Source of the DNA: Pseudomonas sichuanensis
GTDB lineage: Bacteria; Pseudomonadota; Gammaproteobacteria; Pseudomonadales; Pseudomonadaceae
Reading direction: 5' to 3'
Assembly: GCF_003231305.1 (NCBI RefSeq)
Contig: NZ_QKVM01000007.1
Coordinates: 1 to 64,000 of the forward strand
DNA: 64,000 nucleotides
Both the position numbers and the translations under genes were made by a program. Positions 55,101-62,832 of this stretch are shown here, piece after piece. The number at the start of each line of letters is the position of its first letter. Position 1 is the stretch's first letter. The notes beneath the pieces were generated by a model. The model saw nothing but the letters and a program-made list of their open reading frames with translations, did not search any database and was not told where the DNA came from.

Positions 55101-55988
55101 GCCGGCCTTGCCAGCATCGATCAGCAGCACCTCATGCAAGAGAATGCCGAACAGCGTGAGCGTCCAGCAGCTGCCGGGTTCACCGTTGAGCAGGCGTTCC
55201 ACTTCATCGCGGGCGGTGCCGCTGAGGGCGTGGCGCAGGTAGCCGATGTCAGCCGCCACCCGCAGGCGGTCGCGCTGCACCGTCATGGCCAGGGAGCGCA
55301 ACCGTGCCTGGTCGCTGCCGTCGAAGATGTGCTGCAGGTGCTCCTGGTAACGTTGGCCCAGGTCAAGTTGCCTGCAGCTGTTGGCAAAGGCCTGGGGGGT
55401 GAGGGGCAGGGCTTTGACCTGATAGGCCTCGGAGGTCATCTGAAAGGTAGCGCCCGGGGTGTCGAAACCGATTGGCGCGAAACCTTCGACGGTGATCGGC
55501 TGCACGTTGATGTCGGCTGCCGCAGCAATGGCACTGTGGCTGTCGAACGATTCATCGCCAGCAAAGTTGAGCAATGCCGCCTGCAGCAGGCTGTGCCGTT
55601 CGCTGCGGTACAGGAAGCGGGTGCCCAGCCAGGACCACTCGCTTTGCACATGCAGCAGTTGGGTGTCACGTACAGATGCGAGCATGCCGTCTTGAGCAAG
55701 TTGTGCTTGCAGCAGGGGCTCGCAGAATTCGCTTATTTGCTGCAGCCCCTTGAGTGCGCGGGACAAGGCCTGTTGCGAGCGTGCCAGGCGGCCCTGGCTG
55801 GCGAGCAGGGTTTCGCGCAGGTCGGGGGCGGCATTGTTGAACCAGTCGGCCTCTGCCCCGGGCAGGCCTTGGGCGGGCTCCAGCGCGCCGCGCAGAGCTT
55901 GCCAGTGTTCGGTTGGTAGTGGTTGGGTCCAGCCAGGCAGCTGCTGTTCGAGTAGCTGTTGATGCGGGTTGATAGCCGGGTAGGGCAT
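52143..55988 (-). CDS. Large LRR effector-like protein without NEL domain, paralogue of the 29-34 kb gene
   Basis: The 1281-residue protein aligns with the first two thirds of the protein encoded at 28.96-33.93 kb: ISEFCEPLLQAQL, the VPTADADAQARK segment leading into two hydrophobic stretches (~422-456 and ~481-497), YEGYEAWSIGD and the HIDGHLYE/GEGAWH region. An LRR block follows (~996-1156, for example LLERLHLRDNRFATLPEL, LLHLDLSDNPLLRAPDI, LSVLDLSDNQFTTLPQG). Where the other protein continues into its NEL-like ligase, this one has only ~110 unrelated residues (ESDWLTPAVRDQIDAYYQAHGIDLL...) and stops. The frame is intact with no sign of a frameshift. Probably a secreted or injected toxin-type protein; function unproven. 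Confidence 0.75.
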   Translation of the reverse strand: MPYPAINPHQQLLEQQLPGWTQPLPTEHWQALRGALEPAQGLPGAEADWFNNAAPDLRETLLASQGRLARSQQALSRALKGLQQISEFCEPLLQAQLAQDGMLASVRDTQLLHVQSEWSWLGTRFLYRSERHSLLQAALLNFAGDESFDSHSAIAAAADINVQPITVEGFAPIGFDTPGATFQMTSEAYQVKALPLTPQAFANSCRQLDLGQRYQEHLQHIFDGSDQARLRSLAMTVQRDRLRVAADIGYLRHALSGTARDEVERLLNGEPGSCWTLTLFGILLHEVLLIDAGKAGLLLYLPGHSPALQLCKDQQAVEAALAQRLIDPQARQQFLAYLPLDQRAQFLDLLRQNLDASGLGLSDQTWVSASPASLYLTLTPVSGEVFGFLQDRHLARLKAEARLLAVPTADADAQARKRRRDEWLSLGMDVLTVAGFFVPGVGTLLLAVIACQLLDEVYEGYEAWSIGDRQLALRHLEAVGLNLALIGGLHVAGKVLPKLFNSSLMESLDQVRVADGSRRLWRPDLAPYRSPMALPETLQANVSGQFEHGGRYFIRIDGHLYEQRLDPQFKRWRIVHPERKDAYQPLLEHNGEGAWHAEHEQPQDWGLVDLIRRLGPEFTGFTDDELRRATQVCGLSEDALRQVHLRSRPAPPLLADTLARLRAEQQALARIAQDATLAHAPLFEDYYNPTRPADPLVDQLLIAHPRLTRPLATRLVARLAASERRTGQLPAWLDNAARQVTSDLPLTRALEGVWLPRLASTDSERLLLMCVERMSGRSALRLELRAGSPQGTVLHAIGDSQASERYTLIKSAEGYEAYRGERPVAGTIDQDLCRALVQVFSSARLQALGLRIEGAEGLREQVLALAQDNRQGLARRLWGSAPARWRQGELRGGDAGGAYPPPLLRNATRGRYRRLYPSADDQQFLADLSRWRIHGITPGLELGRLEARLQRLRDDLAEWSAGSPRRQRAVRPILDAWHRDSPSPIASDQGIQALDLTGLELTNEDIASLALPDDFRHVAELELSSNPQLSWLHPEFLERFPLLERLHLRDNRFATLPELATPRRLISLDLQGNRITWDDLAQARLERSPNLLHLDLSDNPLLRAPDIGNLRGLQLVSLDNTSLTQLPQGLDSLPTPTEASDGIGLSVLDLSDNQFTTLPQGVVFPEHVARAMELESDWLTPAVRDQIDAYYQAHGIDLLVADYQYEELLEGTTAAQQAIWQRLPIAYRRGLRAVLVNDAYMHDPNAALAELWRRLQRIDAEPLMHDYAMSQAPWRILELPM

Positions 55989-56312
55989 GCGGTGACTCCT
56001 GTTCGATTGAGCGAACAGCAGGCGCCGAAAAGATTCAGCGGGTGCGGTAGATAGCTAATGACGGGGACGATAGGCAGGCGGACCTGGAAACACTGTGCTT
56101 GGCTATTAAATTGGCGCCAAGGAATACCTGGCCTTGATATCAATGTGCCGCTTGCAAAGTGATTTTCTTGCACCTTTAATTGTTTCTAAATGTGAGTGCA
56201 GTTAATGATTTTATAATTGTTGAATATCAAATGGTTAGGTTGGCGCTTCAAGCACTTAGGCAGTTTTATTCAGGTGTGTCCATCCGATAACAGCAAGGGA
56301 CGTTGACGCGCG
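55989..56312 (+). promoter_or_regulatory. A+T-rich intergenic promoter region between the LRR gene and the acyltransferase
   Basis: No gene is seen in this 324-base gap. It is clearly richer in A+T than the flanking genes from about 56095 onward. TTGTTT (56180) with TAATGA 17 bases downstream (56203) and a TATAAT at 56212 are candidate promoter elements. The sequence CTTCAAGCACT at 56246-56256 recurs upstream of the export operon at 58776-58786. Confidence 0.45.
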
Positions 56313-57467
56313 ATGAAACAATACTTGGCGGCTGTTGCCCGTAGATTCATATCGCCCTCCATGCGTTATGAACTCAGGAATGTATCAAACAGGTTACGCG
56401 ATTTTCTCGGGCGCGCCTGTTTCTGGCGCTGGGAAATAGCCAGGTTCCGCCTGCAACAGGAAAGCCCCTACGAAATTCTGTACATCGGTCGCAAGCAGCG
56501 CCGGGAAATGGCCAAGTTGCTCATCGGCGGCAAGGGGCAGGGCAATGCGCCCGCCGCCAACGAGCACGTGCAGCCTGCAGCCTCGGGGCACGTGGTGGTG
56601 GTGAGCGAGATGCCGACCACCGGCGCCTTGAACGTGCCGCATTACCTGAGCGCCGTGGTGCCGTTGGGGCGCCCGCTGGAAGAGATCACCGCGCGTTACG
56701 ACAGTGAACTGCGCCGCAGCATCCGCAAGAACCGGCCGCTGTATCAGATGCGCCAGACCCTGGACGATGACGAAATCGCCATGGCCGATCGCGATCTGCT
56801 GCGCCCGTACGCCTCGGCACGGCAGGGTATTCATGCCGCGCAGTTTCCCACCGACGATGTGTTCCGCCTGGCCAAGGGGGTCGGCCGGCTCGACCTGATC
56901 ACGCTGGAGGGCGAGGTGGTTGCCTGTCACCTGGGGTGCGAGATCACCCGTGGCGGCAAACGTTACTGGAGCACCCTGCGCTTCGGTTATTGCGAAGCGG
57001 TGTTCGCGGACGCGAAGCGCCTGCGCGAGGTCAACTCGATCACCACCTTCATGGCCCTCGAGTGGGCCCTGGAGCAGGGCTACGACTATTACGACATCGG
57101 CCTGTGCGTGGCGCGGCCAGATGACGGGCTGCTGAAATGGAAACGACGGCGCGGTGGGGATATCGATGGCTTGAACAACCACGCGTACATGTTTGTCCGG
57201 CTGCCCAAGGCGGGCGTTGCCCAGTTTCTCTGGGACACACCTTTGTTTGCCGTTGAGGGCAACAAGCTGACGCTGCACTTGGGTGTGCCCGACGGGCCAA
57301 GCGATGAGGAAGTGGCCAGTCGGTACCATGAAATGGTGTTCGGCGGCCTGCACAAGATCTACCTGTATGGCGCAAAAGGCGCGGGTGAGCAGTTTCTGGA
57401 AAACCTGCGCGGCCGTTACGCCAGCGTGCAGACTCCGCCGACCATGGAACGGGTCGTGTCCAGCTGA
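56313..57467 (+). CDS. GNAT/FemAB-like acyltransferase
   Basis: The 384-residue soluble protein has the double-GNAT build seen in FemAB/CelD-like acyltransferases: RYDSELRRSIRKNRPLYQMR around residue 130, then SARQGIHAAQFPTDDVFRL, VVACHLGCEI, YWSTLRFGY and ALEQGYDYYDIGLCVARPDDGLLKWKRRRGG, the conserved acceptor-side segment. Such proteins add acyl or aminoacyl groups to sugars or peptidoglycan, and in exopolysaccharide loci they decorate the polymer. The GT61 gene follows 65 bases later, giving a likely two-gene unit for surface glycan modification. It is not near peptidoglycan genes. The N-terminus is basic (KQYLAAVARRFI). Confidence 0.78.
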   Translation: MKQYLAAVARRFISPSMRYELRNVSNRLRDFLGRACFWRWEIARFRLQQESPYEILYIGRKQRREMAKLLIGGKGQGNAPAANEHVQPAASGHVVVVSEMPTTGALNVPHYLSAVVPLGRPLEEITARYDSELRRSIRKNRPLYQMRQTLDDDEIAMADRDLLRPYASARQGIHAAQFPTDDVFRLAKGVGRLDLITLEGEVVACHLGCEITRGGKRYWSTLRFGYCEAVFADAKRLREVNSITTFMALEWALEQGYDYYDIGLCVARPDDGLLKWKRRRGGDIDGLNNHAYMFVRLPKAGVAQFLWDTPLFAVEGNKLTLHLGVPDGPSDEEVASRYHEMVFGGLHKIYLYGAKGAGEQFLENLRGRYASVQTPPTMERVVSS

Positions 57468-57532
57468 CGTCCGGTACTTCCAGCGGATGTTGCGCCAAAC
57501 CAGTGACGCTGTGCTCAAGCAGGGGGGACATC

Positions 57533-58648
57533 ATGGGAAGTGGTATTTCGAATTTCAGCGCACCGCCCACCCGACATAACACCTGGACGCTGGCTGCTTA
57601 CAAGAACATGGCCAGAAAGCGCCTTGGGCGCAAACCGGACATCGACCTTAAAAGTATTGCGGACAAAAGCTGGGACATTGCGCCCGGCGAATCCACGGTT
57701 TCGCCAGCGGCCTTTTATCTCCCAGGCCAGCTGGAGCGAGTGACCGGCTGGGAAGGCAAGCGTTTCTACCCTTATGTCCACCCCGCACGGACCATGGAGG
57801 GCGGGGAGTGCATCGAGCAGGGCGCAACCCGTGGCTATCTGATCAAGGACGCCTGGCTGATCGACGGCGCGCTCTACAAGGGCAATGCCAGCCATTGGTT
57901 ATCGCGAAAACCCAGCACCTTCCCACGGATCAGCGTGGACCATGAGATCGAGCGTGGCGCCGTTTATTGCACGCAGAACGGCAACTCGTGGTTTGGTACC
58001 TGGCTGATGGAAGACTGCGTCACTTATGCCCTGGCCTGTGACGAGGGGGTGCCGGTGACCACCGCGCCGTCGGCGCGATTCCCGCTGTTCACCCAGGCCC
58101 CGGCCTATGAAGATTGGCTGGATATGCGACCGCTGCGCCTGCACAGTGCGTTTTTCCGCGAACTGGTTTTGTTCGACGACCACTGCAACAACCGCAGCCG
58201 GCATGCCCGCTACCGCGCGATGGGCCAGAAACTGCTGGCGCATGTTGATGCAGCGCCCCACCCGGGGGTGTTCATCCTGCGTGGCGGCGATGGCGACTTG
58301 CGCTTGTTGCGCAATGAAATCGCGGTCGCCGAACACCTGGCCAAGACCCGAGGCTTTCGCATCATCGACCCGCTCCGGGCCGATGTGCCGAGTATCGTCG
58401 CTGCCTGCGCGGGGGCGCAGGTGGTGATCGGCGTCGAGGGCAGCCAGCTGGTGCATGGCGTCAACGTGCTGCAGCCAGGTGGCAGCGTGCTGACCTTGCA
58501 GCCGCCGAACCGGTTTGTCAGTTACTACAAGTACCTGACCGATCGCGATCACCAGCATTTCGGCTTTGTGGTCGGGGTGCCGGAGGGTGATGGCTTTCGG
58601 ATTGATGTGGCAGAAGTGGAGCGCACGTTGGACTTGATGCCATTGTGA
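57533..58648 (+). CDS. Glycosyltransferase family 61 protein
   Basis: The 371-residue protein is of the GT61 (DUF563) group: YCTQNGNSWFGTWLMEDCV, LRGGDGDLRLLRNEIAVAEHL, and the C-terminal nucleotide-sugar site IVAACAGAQVVIGVEGSQLVHGVNVLQPGGSVLTLQPP. Bacterial members transfer pentose or hexose to surface polysaccharides. GGGGGG lies just before MGSGISNF, a better start than the upstream Met. It follows the GNAT/FemAB-like gene and precedes the polysaccharide export operon, so it probably acts on the same glycan. The polymer is not identifiable from the sequence. Confidence 0.85.
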   Translation: MGSGISNFSAPPTRHNTWTLAAYKNMARKRLGRKPDIDLKSIADKSWDIAPGESTVSPAAFYLPGQLERVTGWEGKRFYPYVHPARTMEGGECIEQGATRGYLIKDAWLIDGALYKGNASHWLSRKPSTFPRISVDHEIERGAVYCTQNGNSWFGTWLMEDCVTYALACDEGVPVTTAPSARFPLFTQAPAYEDWLDMRPLRLHSAFFRELVLFDDHCNNRSRHARYRAMGQKLLAHVDAAPHPGVFILRGGDGDLRLLRNEIAVAEHLAKTRGFRIIDPLRADVPSIVAACAGAQVVIGVEGSQLVHGVNVLQPGGSVLTLQPPNRFVSYYKYLTDRDHQHFGFVVGVPEGDGFRIDVAEVERTLDLMPL

Positions 58649-59032
58649 GCGTGGCCCCGGTGGCCATGGAGGCGAGGCGTTGGTGTTTTGACTGTAAGCT
58701 GAAGCATTAGCATTTGGCTTCTCATCGGTGAAACACCTGAGCCGCTGCCTGGTCGCTTCAAGTGCTTGATGGATACTTCAAGCACTCTTGTGGTAATCCG
58801 AAAATAGCCGAAGATAAACACCTTTCGCAGCCATTCGGCCGGGCCGTGTCGATGTCAAATCCCTGCATGTTTCATTTGGCGAGAAATTGACGTGAACAGA
58901 GGTCTTCGATTGAGATTTATTATGGTGTCGGATCGTTGACGTAGTGTCACTGTGCCCATAAGCTCAAATTCAACAGCGATACAGTCTTTGTTCCCCAACA
59001 ATAACGTTCATCCTCTTGTGCAGGAGGGGATT
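58649..59032 (+). promoter_or_regulatory. Promoter and leader region of the small-protein/export operon
   Basis: No gene is supported in this 384-base gap. A 9-base inverted repeat, AGTGCTTGA-TGGATACT-TCAAGCACT, lies at 58761-58786. TTGACG (58936) and TAAGCT (58959) with 17-base spacing form a sigma-70 promoter candidate about 70 bases before the small gene. The A+T content is well above the genes on either side. Confidence 0.5.
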
Positions 59033-59209
59033 ATGCGCTCGACACTCTTCATTAAATCGATTTTTCTGTTGGTCCTGTTGAGCGGCGCCGCACGGGCAGC
59101 CGATTCCTATATGAGCCATGCCAGCGTTATTCCTTTGGCGACGGCGGGTTGGCTGTTCGTTTTTGCGGTGATCGGTTTTGTAGCTGTTGCCAACAGAAGT
59201 AAAATTTGA
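59033..59209 (+). CDS. Small secreted protein with PEP-CTERM-like C-terminal segment
   Basis: The gene encodes only 58 residues, preceded by a strong GGAGGGG. Residues 1-24 are a signal peptide (RSTLFIKSIFLLVLLSGAARA|AD). Almost all the rest is one motif: Ile-Pro-Leu-Ala, then TAGWLFVFAVIGFVAVA, then Asn-Arg-Ser-Lys-Ile. That order of a Pro-containing motif, a hydrophobic helix with Trp and Gly, and a short basic end is the layout of PEP-CTERM/VPLPA-CTERM sorting signals recognised by exosortases. Its place before Wza-, Wzz- and CpsD-like genes fits the habit of such small proteins in exopolysaccharide loci. Exosortase is not in the window. Alternatively it is just a tail-anchored micro-protein. 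Confidence 0.65.
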   Translation: MRSTLFIKSIFLLVLLSGAARAADSYMSHASVIPLATAGWLFVFAVIGFVAVANRSKI

Positions 59210-59531
59210 AGTGCGTCAATGAGTTGTGTAAGCCATTAAAGGCTGCGTTAAAAGTTGCAATGCTTTTTGGTAATAAGCCAGTAAATTGACAGGTGAAATG
59301 TGTTGTTGGCGGCCCTGGCATCCTACAGAAGCTTGTCAATTTTCCTACCATTGCTATATTCCAGTAGCCGGCGAGCTTGACGCTCAGGTGTCAGCGATCA
59401 GGCGCAAGACGGTACTGGCTTCCAGGATGATCGGGGCCATCGCGGCGGCGGTTTTCGCCGCGACCAGAGCGAGATGTAGTGCGTTGTTCTCAATCAGTGC
59501 TCTTTGCAGGCCATCAGGCCGGAGGGACCCC
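59210..59531 (+). promoter_or_regulatory. Leader region between the small protein and the export gene
   Basis: This 322-base gap has no supported gene. A stem can form from CGCGGCG (59441-59447) and CGCCGCG (59456-59462) around GCGGTTTT, which could attenuate or stabilise mRNA. GGAGGG at 59521 is the ribosome binding site of the export gene. Confidence 0.35.
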
Positions 59532-60092
59532 ATGGTACGTCTAATGTCTGCTGTGCTGTGCGTGCTGATGCTGTGGTCCGGTGCCGGCCGTGCTGATGAC
59601 CCATCCGCTACCCCCTATCTGCTGAGCCCTGGCGACCGGGTGATGATCTCGGTCTGGCAGGAAGAAACCCTGCGCCAGGAAACCACTGTCCTGCCTGACG
59701 GCAGCATCACCTTCCCGCTGGCGGGGCGGGTCAATGTGGCCGGGCTCGACCCGACCGCCGCCGCGCAAAAGATCAGCGCCGGGTTGAAGGCGTACCTCGC
59801 CGAGCCTAATGTCAGCGTCGTGGTGACCGGTACCGCCGGCAACCTCGTCTATGTGCAGGGCAAGGTGATCAAGCCCGGCCCGGTGCCTATGGCAGGCCCC
59901 ACCGCCGTGTTGCAGGCGTTGAGCATGTCGGGCGGCCTGGACAAATTCGCTGACGAAAGCGCCATCAAGGTCATTCGCGGTACGGGCGCGACACAAAAGG
60001 TTCTGCCGGTGCGTTACAAGGATCTGGTTTCCGGGCGTGACCTGTCCACCAACTTCCAACTCCAGGCGGGCGACACTCTGGTCGTTCCCTGA
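59532..60092 (+). CDS. Polysaccharide export protein (Wza/OPX family, short form)
   Basis: The 186-residue protein has a signal peptide (VRLMSAVLCVLMLWSGAGRA) followed by the Poly_export and SLBB domains: YLLSPGDRVMISVWQEETLRQETTVLPDGSITFPLAGRVNVAGL, AYLAEPNVSVVVTG, and VYVQGKVIKPGPVPM. It lacks the C-terminal alpha-helical barrel of E. coli Wza, and at this length belongs to the short OPX class. The usual lipobox Cys is not evident. It is start of a run of four export genes; the outer-membrane pore is probably completed by the beta-barrel protein encoded next. I start at MVRLMSAVLC, which follows GGAGGG. Confidence 0.88.
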   Translation: MVRLMSAVLCVLMLWSGAGRADDPSATPYLLSPGDRVMISVWQEETLRQETTVLPDGSITFPLAGRVNVAGLDPTAAAQKISAGLKAYLAEPNVSVVVTGTAGNLVYVQGKVIKPGPVPMAGPTAVLQALSMSGGLDKFADESAIKVIRGTGATQKVLPVRYKDLVSGRDLSTNFQLQAGDTLVVP

Positions 60093-60120
60093 TCTGTCTA
60101 CTCAATATTAAGACCGCATA

Positions 60121-61236
60121 GTGCCAATTATTCGAACAACAAGCGTTGCAACGGCAATCATGATGATGCCGTTTTCCGGCCTGGTACAGGCCGCCAACTG
60201 GCAGTCTTCGGTCGTGGTACCCACGACCGTCGAGTACGACAGCAACCCGCTGTTGCTGACGTCTGACGAGAAGGGTGTTATGCGCACACTCATCGAGCCC
60301 ACTTACAACCTTGTCGGTACCTACGGCCGCGACCAGGTGAACCTGGGGCTCGGCGTGCATGTGCTGCGCTCCTCCGACACCAATGTGATGGGCAACCGTG
60401 AAGACCCCGACGTCAGCCTCGGCTGGCAACGCGATACCGACAAGGGGCGCTTCGGGCTCAAGGCGCAGTATGTCGAAAGTTCGACATTGTCCGGCAGCGT
60501 TCTGGACACCGGTGTGGTGACCACCGACGGCACCCAGAAGATGACCCTGCTGACGGGTAACTGGACCCACGCCCTCACCGAACGCACCACCCTGGACAAC
60601 CAGACCACCTACTCCCACGCCCGTTACGACATCACCACGCTGACGGGCTACGACGAGTATGCCAACGCCACTACCCTGACTTACGCCTGGAACGCCCGCA
60701 CCGATGTGTTCACCGGCCTGTTGGTGCGCCGCTATGAACCCGAGCAGACCGACACGGCGCGGGCCACCAACAGCTATACCCCGACAGTCGGCGTGAAGTA
60801 CCAGCTGACCGATCGGCTTGAAGGCACTGTGCACGCTGGCGTCAACCAGGTCTCCGGATCCGGTGGCGGGCGCCGTGGCGAGGGCGGGGTGGCGCTCAAC
60901 TACAACGGTGAGCGTGCCGATGCCAGCTTCAGCGCCGAACGCAGTACCGTCGCCAGCGCCGAGGGCGGTTTCGCCGAGCTCGACATGGTGCGCGGGCTGT
61001 GGAGCTATGCCGTGAGCGAGACCAACCGTGTGGGCCTTGAAGCGTCCTGGCAGGACAGCAAGGGCCAGACGCCGAACACCCTGCAGACCTACAGCGCCTG
61101 GGCCAGCCATGAATTCTCGCCGTTCTGGGACTTGCGCCTGTCGATGATGTACAAGGAACGTCAGCAGGACCACGTGCCGGATGCAGTCGCTACGATCATT
61201 GGATTGACCCTGACCTACAGACTCCCAGACCTTTGA
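60121..61236 (+). CDS. Outer-membrane beta-barrel protein of the polysaccharide export operon
   Basis: The 371-residue protein begins with a GTG codon and a signal peptide (TTSVATAIMMMPFSGLVQAANW). The mature part is made of alternating amphipathic strands with aromatic girdles (TYGRDQVNLGLGVHVL, GRFGLKAQYVES, RLEGTVHAGVNQ) and ends in a typical barrel C-terminus (IIGLTLTYRLPDL). There are no enzyme motifs. Similar barrels stand beside short OPX proteins in exopolysaccharide loci, including exosortase-associated ones, and presumably provide the outer-membrane pore. It lies 28 bases after the export gene and 19 before the chain-length gene. The Shine-Dalgarno is weak, which may mean coupled translation. 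Confidence 0.8.
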   Translation: MPIIRTTSVATAIMMMPFSGLVQAANWQSSVVVPTTVEYDSNPLLLTSDEKGVMRTLIEPTYNLVGTYGRDQVNLGLGVHVLRSSDTNVMGNREDPDVSLGWQRDTDKGRFGLKAQYVESSTLSGSVLDTGVVTTDGTQKMTLLTGNWTHALTERTTLDNQTTYSHARYDITTLTGYDEYANATTLTYAWNARTDVFTGLLVRRYEPEQTDTARATNSYTPTVGVKYQLTDRLEGTVHAGVNQVSGSGGGRRGEGGVALNYNGERADASFSAERSTVASAEGGFAELDMVRGLWSYAVSETNRVGLEASWQDSKGQTPNTLQTYSAWASHEFSPFWDLRLSMMYKERQQDHVPDAVATIIGLTLTYRLPDL

Positions 61237-61255
61237 CTTTCAGCGTGGGCCCGCC

Positions 61256-62821
61256 ATGAAGACTGAATACGAGATGTCCGTCAAAGATTACCTCGCCATC
61301 ATCAAGGACCGGGCCCTGCTGCTGGGGTTGAGCATGATCGTCATCCTGGCGGTGACGGTCGGGATTGCCCTGACGGTGCCGCCCACCTTTCAGTCGACCG
61401 GCACCATCCTGGTGGAGTCGCAGCAGATCTCGCCAGAGCTGGTTTCGGCGAACAACAACAGCTTTGCCGATGAGCGCATCGAGGTCATTCGCCAGCGCGT
61501 GATGACCCGCGAGAACCTGCTGCAGATCATGGACAAGTACGGCTTGTTCAACGACAAGGGCCACCAGCTCAGCGAGTCGGACAAGATCGACCAGATGCGC
61601 AACGCGATCCTTGTCACTACCCTCAGCACCTTCGTCAAGGGCCGCGGCGAGACCACGGTGGCGTTCAACGTCTCGTTCGAGCACAAGCGCCCGGAAGTGG
61701 CCAAGGAAGTTGCCACCGAACTGGTCACCTTGTTCCTCAACGAGAACATGAAGCAACGCACCGAGCGGGCCAGTGAAACCACCGAGTTCCTCACCCAGGA
61801 AGCCAACAAGCTCGGCGCCGAGCTGGCCACCCTGGAGAACCAGCTCGCCGATTTCAAACAGGCCAATGCCAATGCCTTGCCCGAGAACCAGGCCTTGCGC
61901 ATGAGCATGCTGTCCCGCTCGGAGCTGGAGTTCCGTGAAGTCGATCGCGACTACAAGAGTGCCCAGGAGGAGCTTCGCTACATGGAGCTGGAGCTGTCGG
62001 CGGCGAATGCAGGGGTTGCGACCAAGACCGATGGCGCACGTTCGAGTGCACCCGACCAGATGCAGGACCTGCCCAGCCTCAAGGCAGAGTACGCTCGGCT
62101 GCTGACCCGCTACACGCCAGCGCACCCGGATGTGCTGGCGGTCAAGCGCAAGATCGACGCGCTGCAGGCCAGCGGCAGCAAAGCCAACGCCGCCTCGGGC
62201 GTGAGCCTCGACGTAGCTCGGGCCCGGGCCAAGCTGGTGGCGGCCCAGGACCGGATTGCCTCGCTGGCCGAGCAGAAACGCCAGCTGAGCAGCAAGATCG
62301 AAGGGTACGAAGCGGAAATCCTCCAAGCCCCGCAAGTCGAGCGCGGCCTGGTCACCCTGATGCGTGACCATGACAACGCACGCAAGAAGTACGAAGAGAT
62401 CCGCGCCAAGGAAATGGGGGCGAAGATCACCGAAAGCCTGGAGCAGGAAAACAAGGCCGAGCGCTTCGTGCTGCTGGAGCCACCGCTGATGCCGGAGAAA
62501 CCGGTAAAACCCAACCGCAAGAAAATCGTCGCACTGGGCCTGGTGCTCGCACCTGCCGGTGGCGGGGCGCTGGTAATGCTGCTTGAGTTGCTCAATCAGC
62601 GGGTGCGTGGTGTCGGCGCCCTGGAGAGCGTGCTCGGCCGGCGCGTGCTGGTAGCCGTGCCATTCATCTCCACCCAGGCTGAGCAGGCGCGACGCAAGAA
62701 ATGGCGAGCGTGGGGGATCATTGGCGCGTTGGTGATGGCGTTGGTCCTGCTGCTGCTTGTGCATCTCTTCTATATGCCGCTGGATCTACTACTGTTTAAA
62801 ACTATGGCGCGGTTTGGCTAG
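61256..62821 (+). CDS. Polysaccharide chain-length determinant (Wzz/GumC family)
   Basis: The 521-residue inner-membrane protein has a TM helix near 19-40 (ALLLGLSMIVILAVTVGIALTVPP), a long periplasmic coiled-coil (~60-430, with Q/E/K-rich heptads), PxxP-type junction (LLEPPLMPEKPVKPNRKK, around 410) and a C-terminal TM near 485-510. The SQQISPEL and ADERIEVIRQRVMTRENLL segments are typical of the GumC-like group. It sets polymer chain length and connects the inner-membrane assembly machinery to export. The kinase-like ATPase is a separate gene 11 bases downstream, not fused as in E. coli Wzc. Confidence 0.9.
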   Translation: MKTEYEMSVKDYLAIIKDRALLLGLSMIVILAVTVGIALTVPPTFQSTGTILVESQQISPELVSANNNSFADERIEVIRQRVMTRENLLQIMDKYGLFNDKGHQLSESDKIDQMRNAILVTTLSTFVKGRGETTVAFNVSFEHKRPEVAKEVATELVTLFLNENMKQRTERASETTEFLTQEANKLGAELATLENQLADFKQANANALPENQALRMSMLSRSELEFREVDRDYKSAQEELRYMELELSAANAGVATKTDGARSSAPDQMQDLPSLKAEYARLLTRYTPAHPDVLAVKRKIDALQASGSKANAASGVSLDVARARAKLVAAQDRIASLAEQKRQLSSKIEGYEAEILQAPQVERGLVTLMRDHDNARKKYEEIRAKEMGAKITESLEQENKAERFVLLEPPLMPEKPVKPNRKKIVALGLVLAPAGGGALVMLLELLNQRVRGVGALESVLGRRVLVAVPFISTQAEQARRKKWRAWGIIGALVMALVLLLLVHLFYMPLDLLLFKTMARFG

Positions 62822-62832
62822 GGAGCGCAGCA

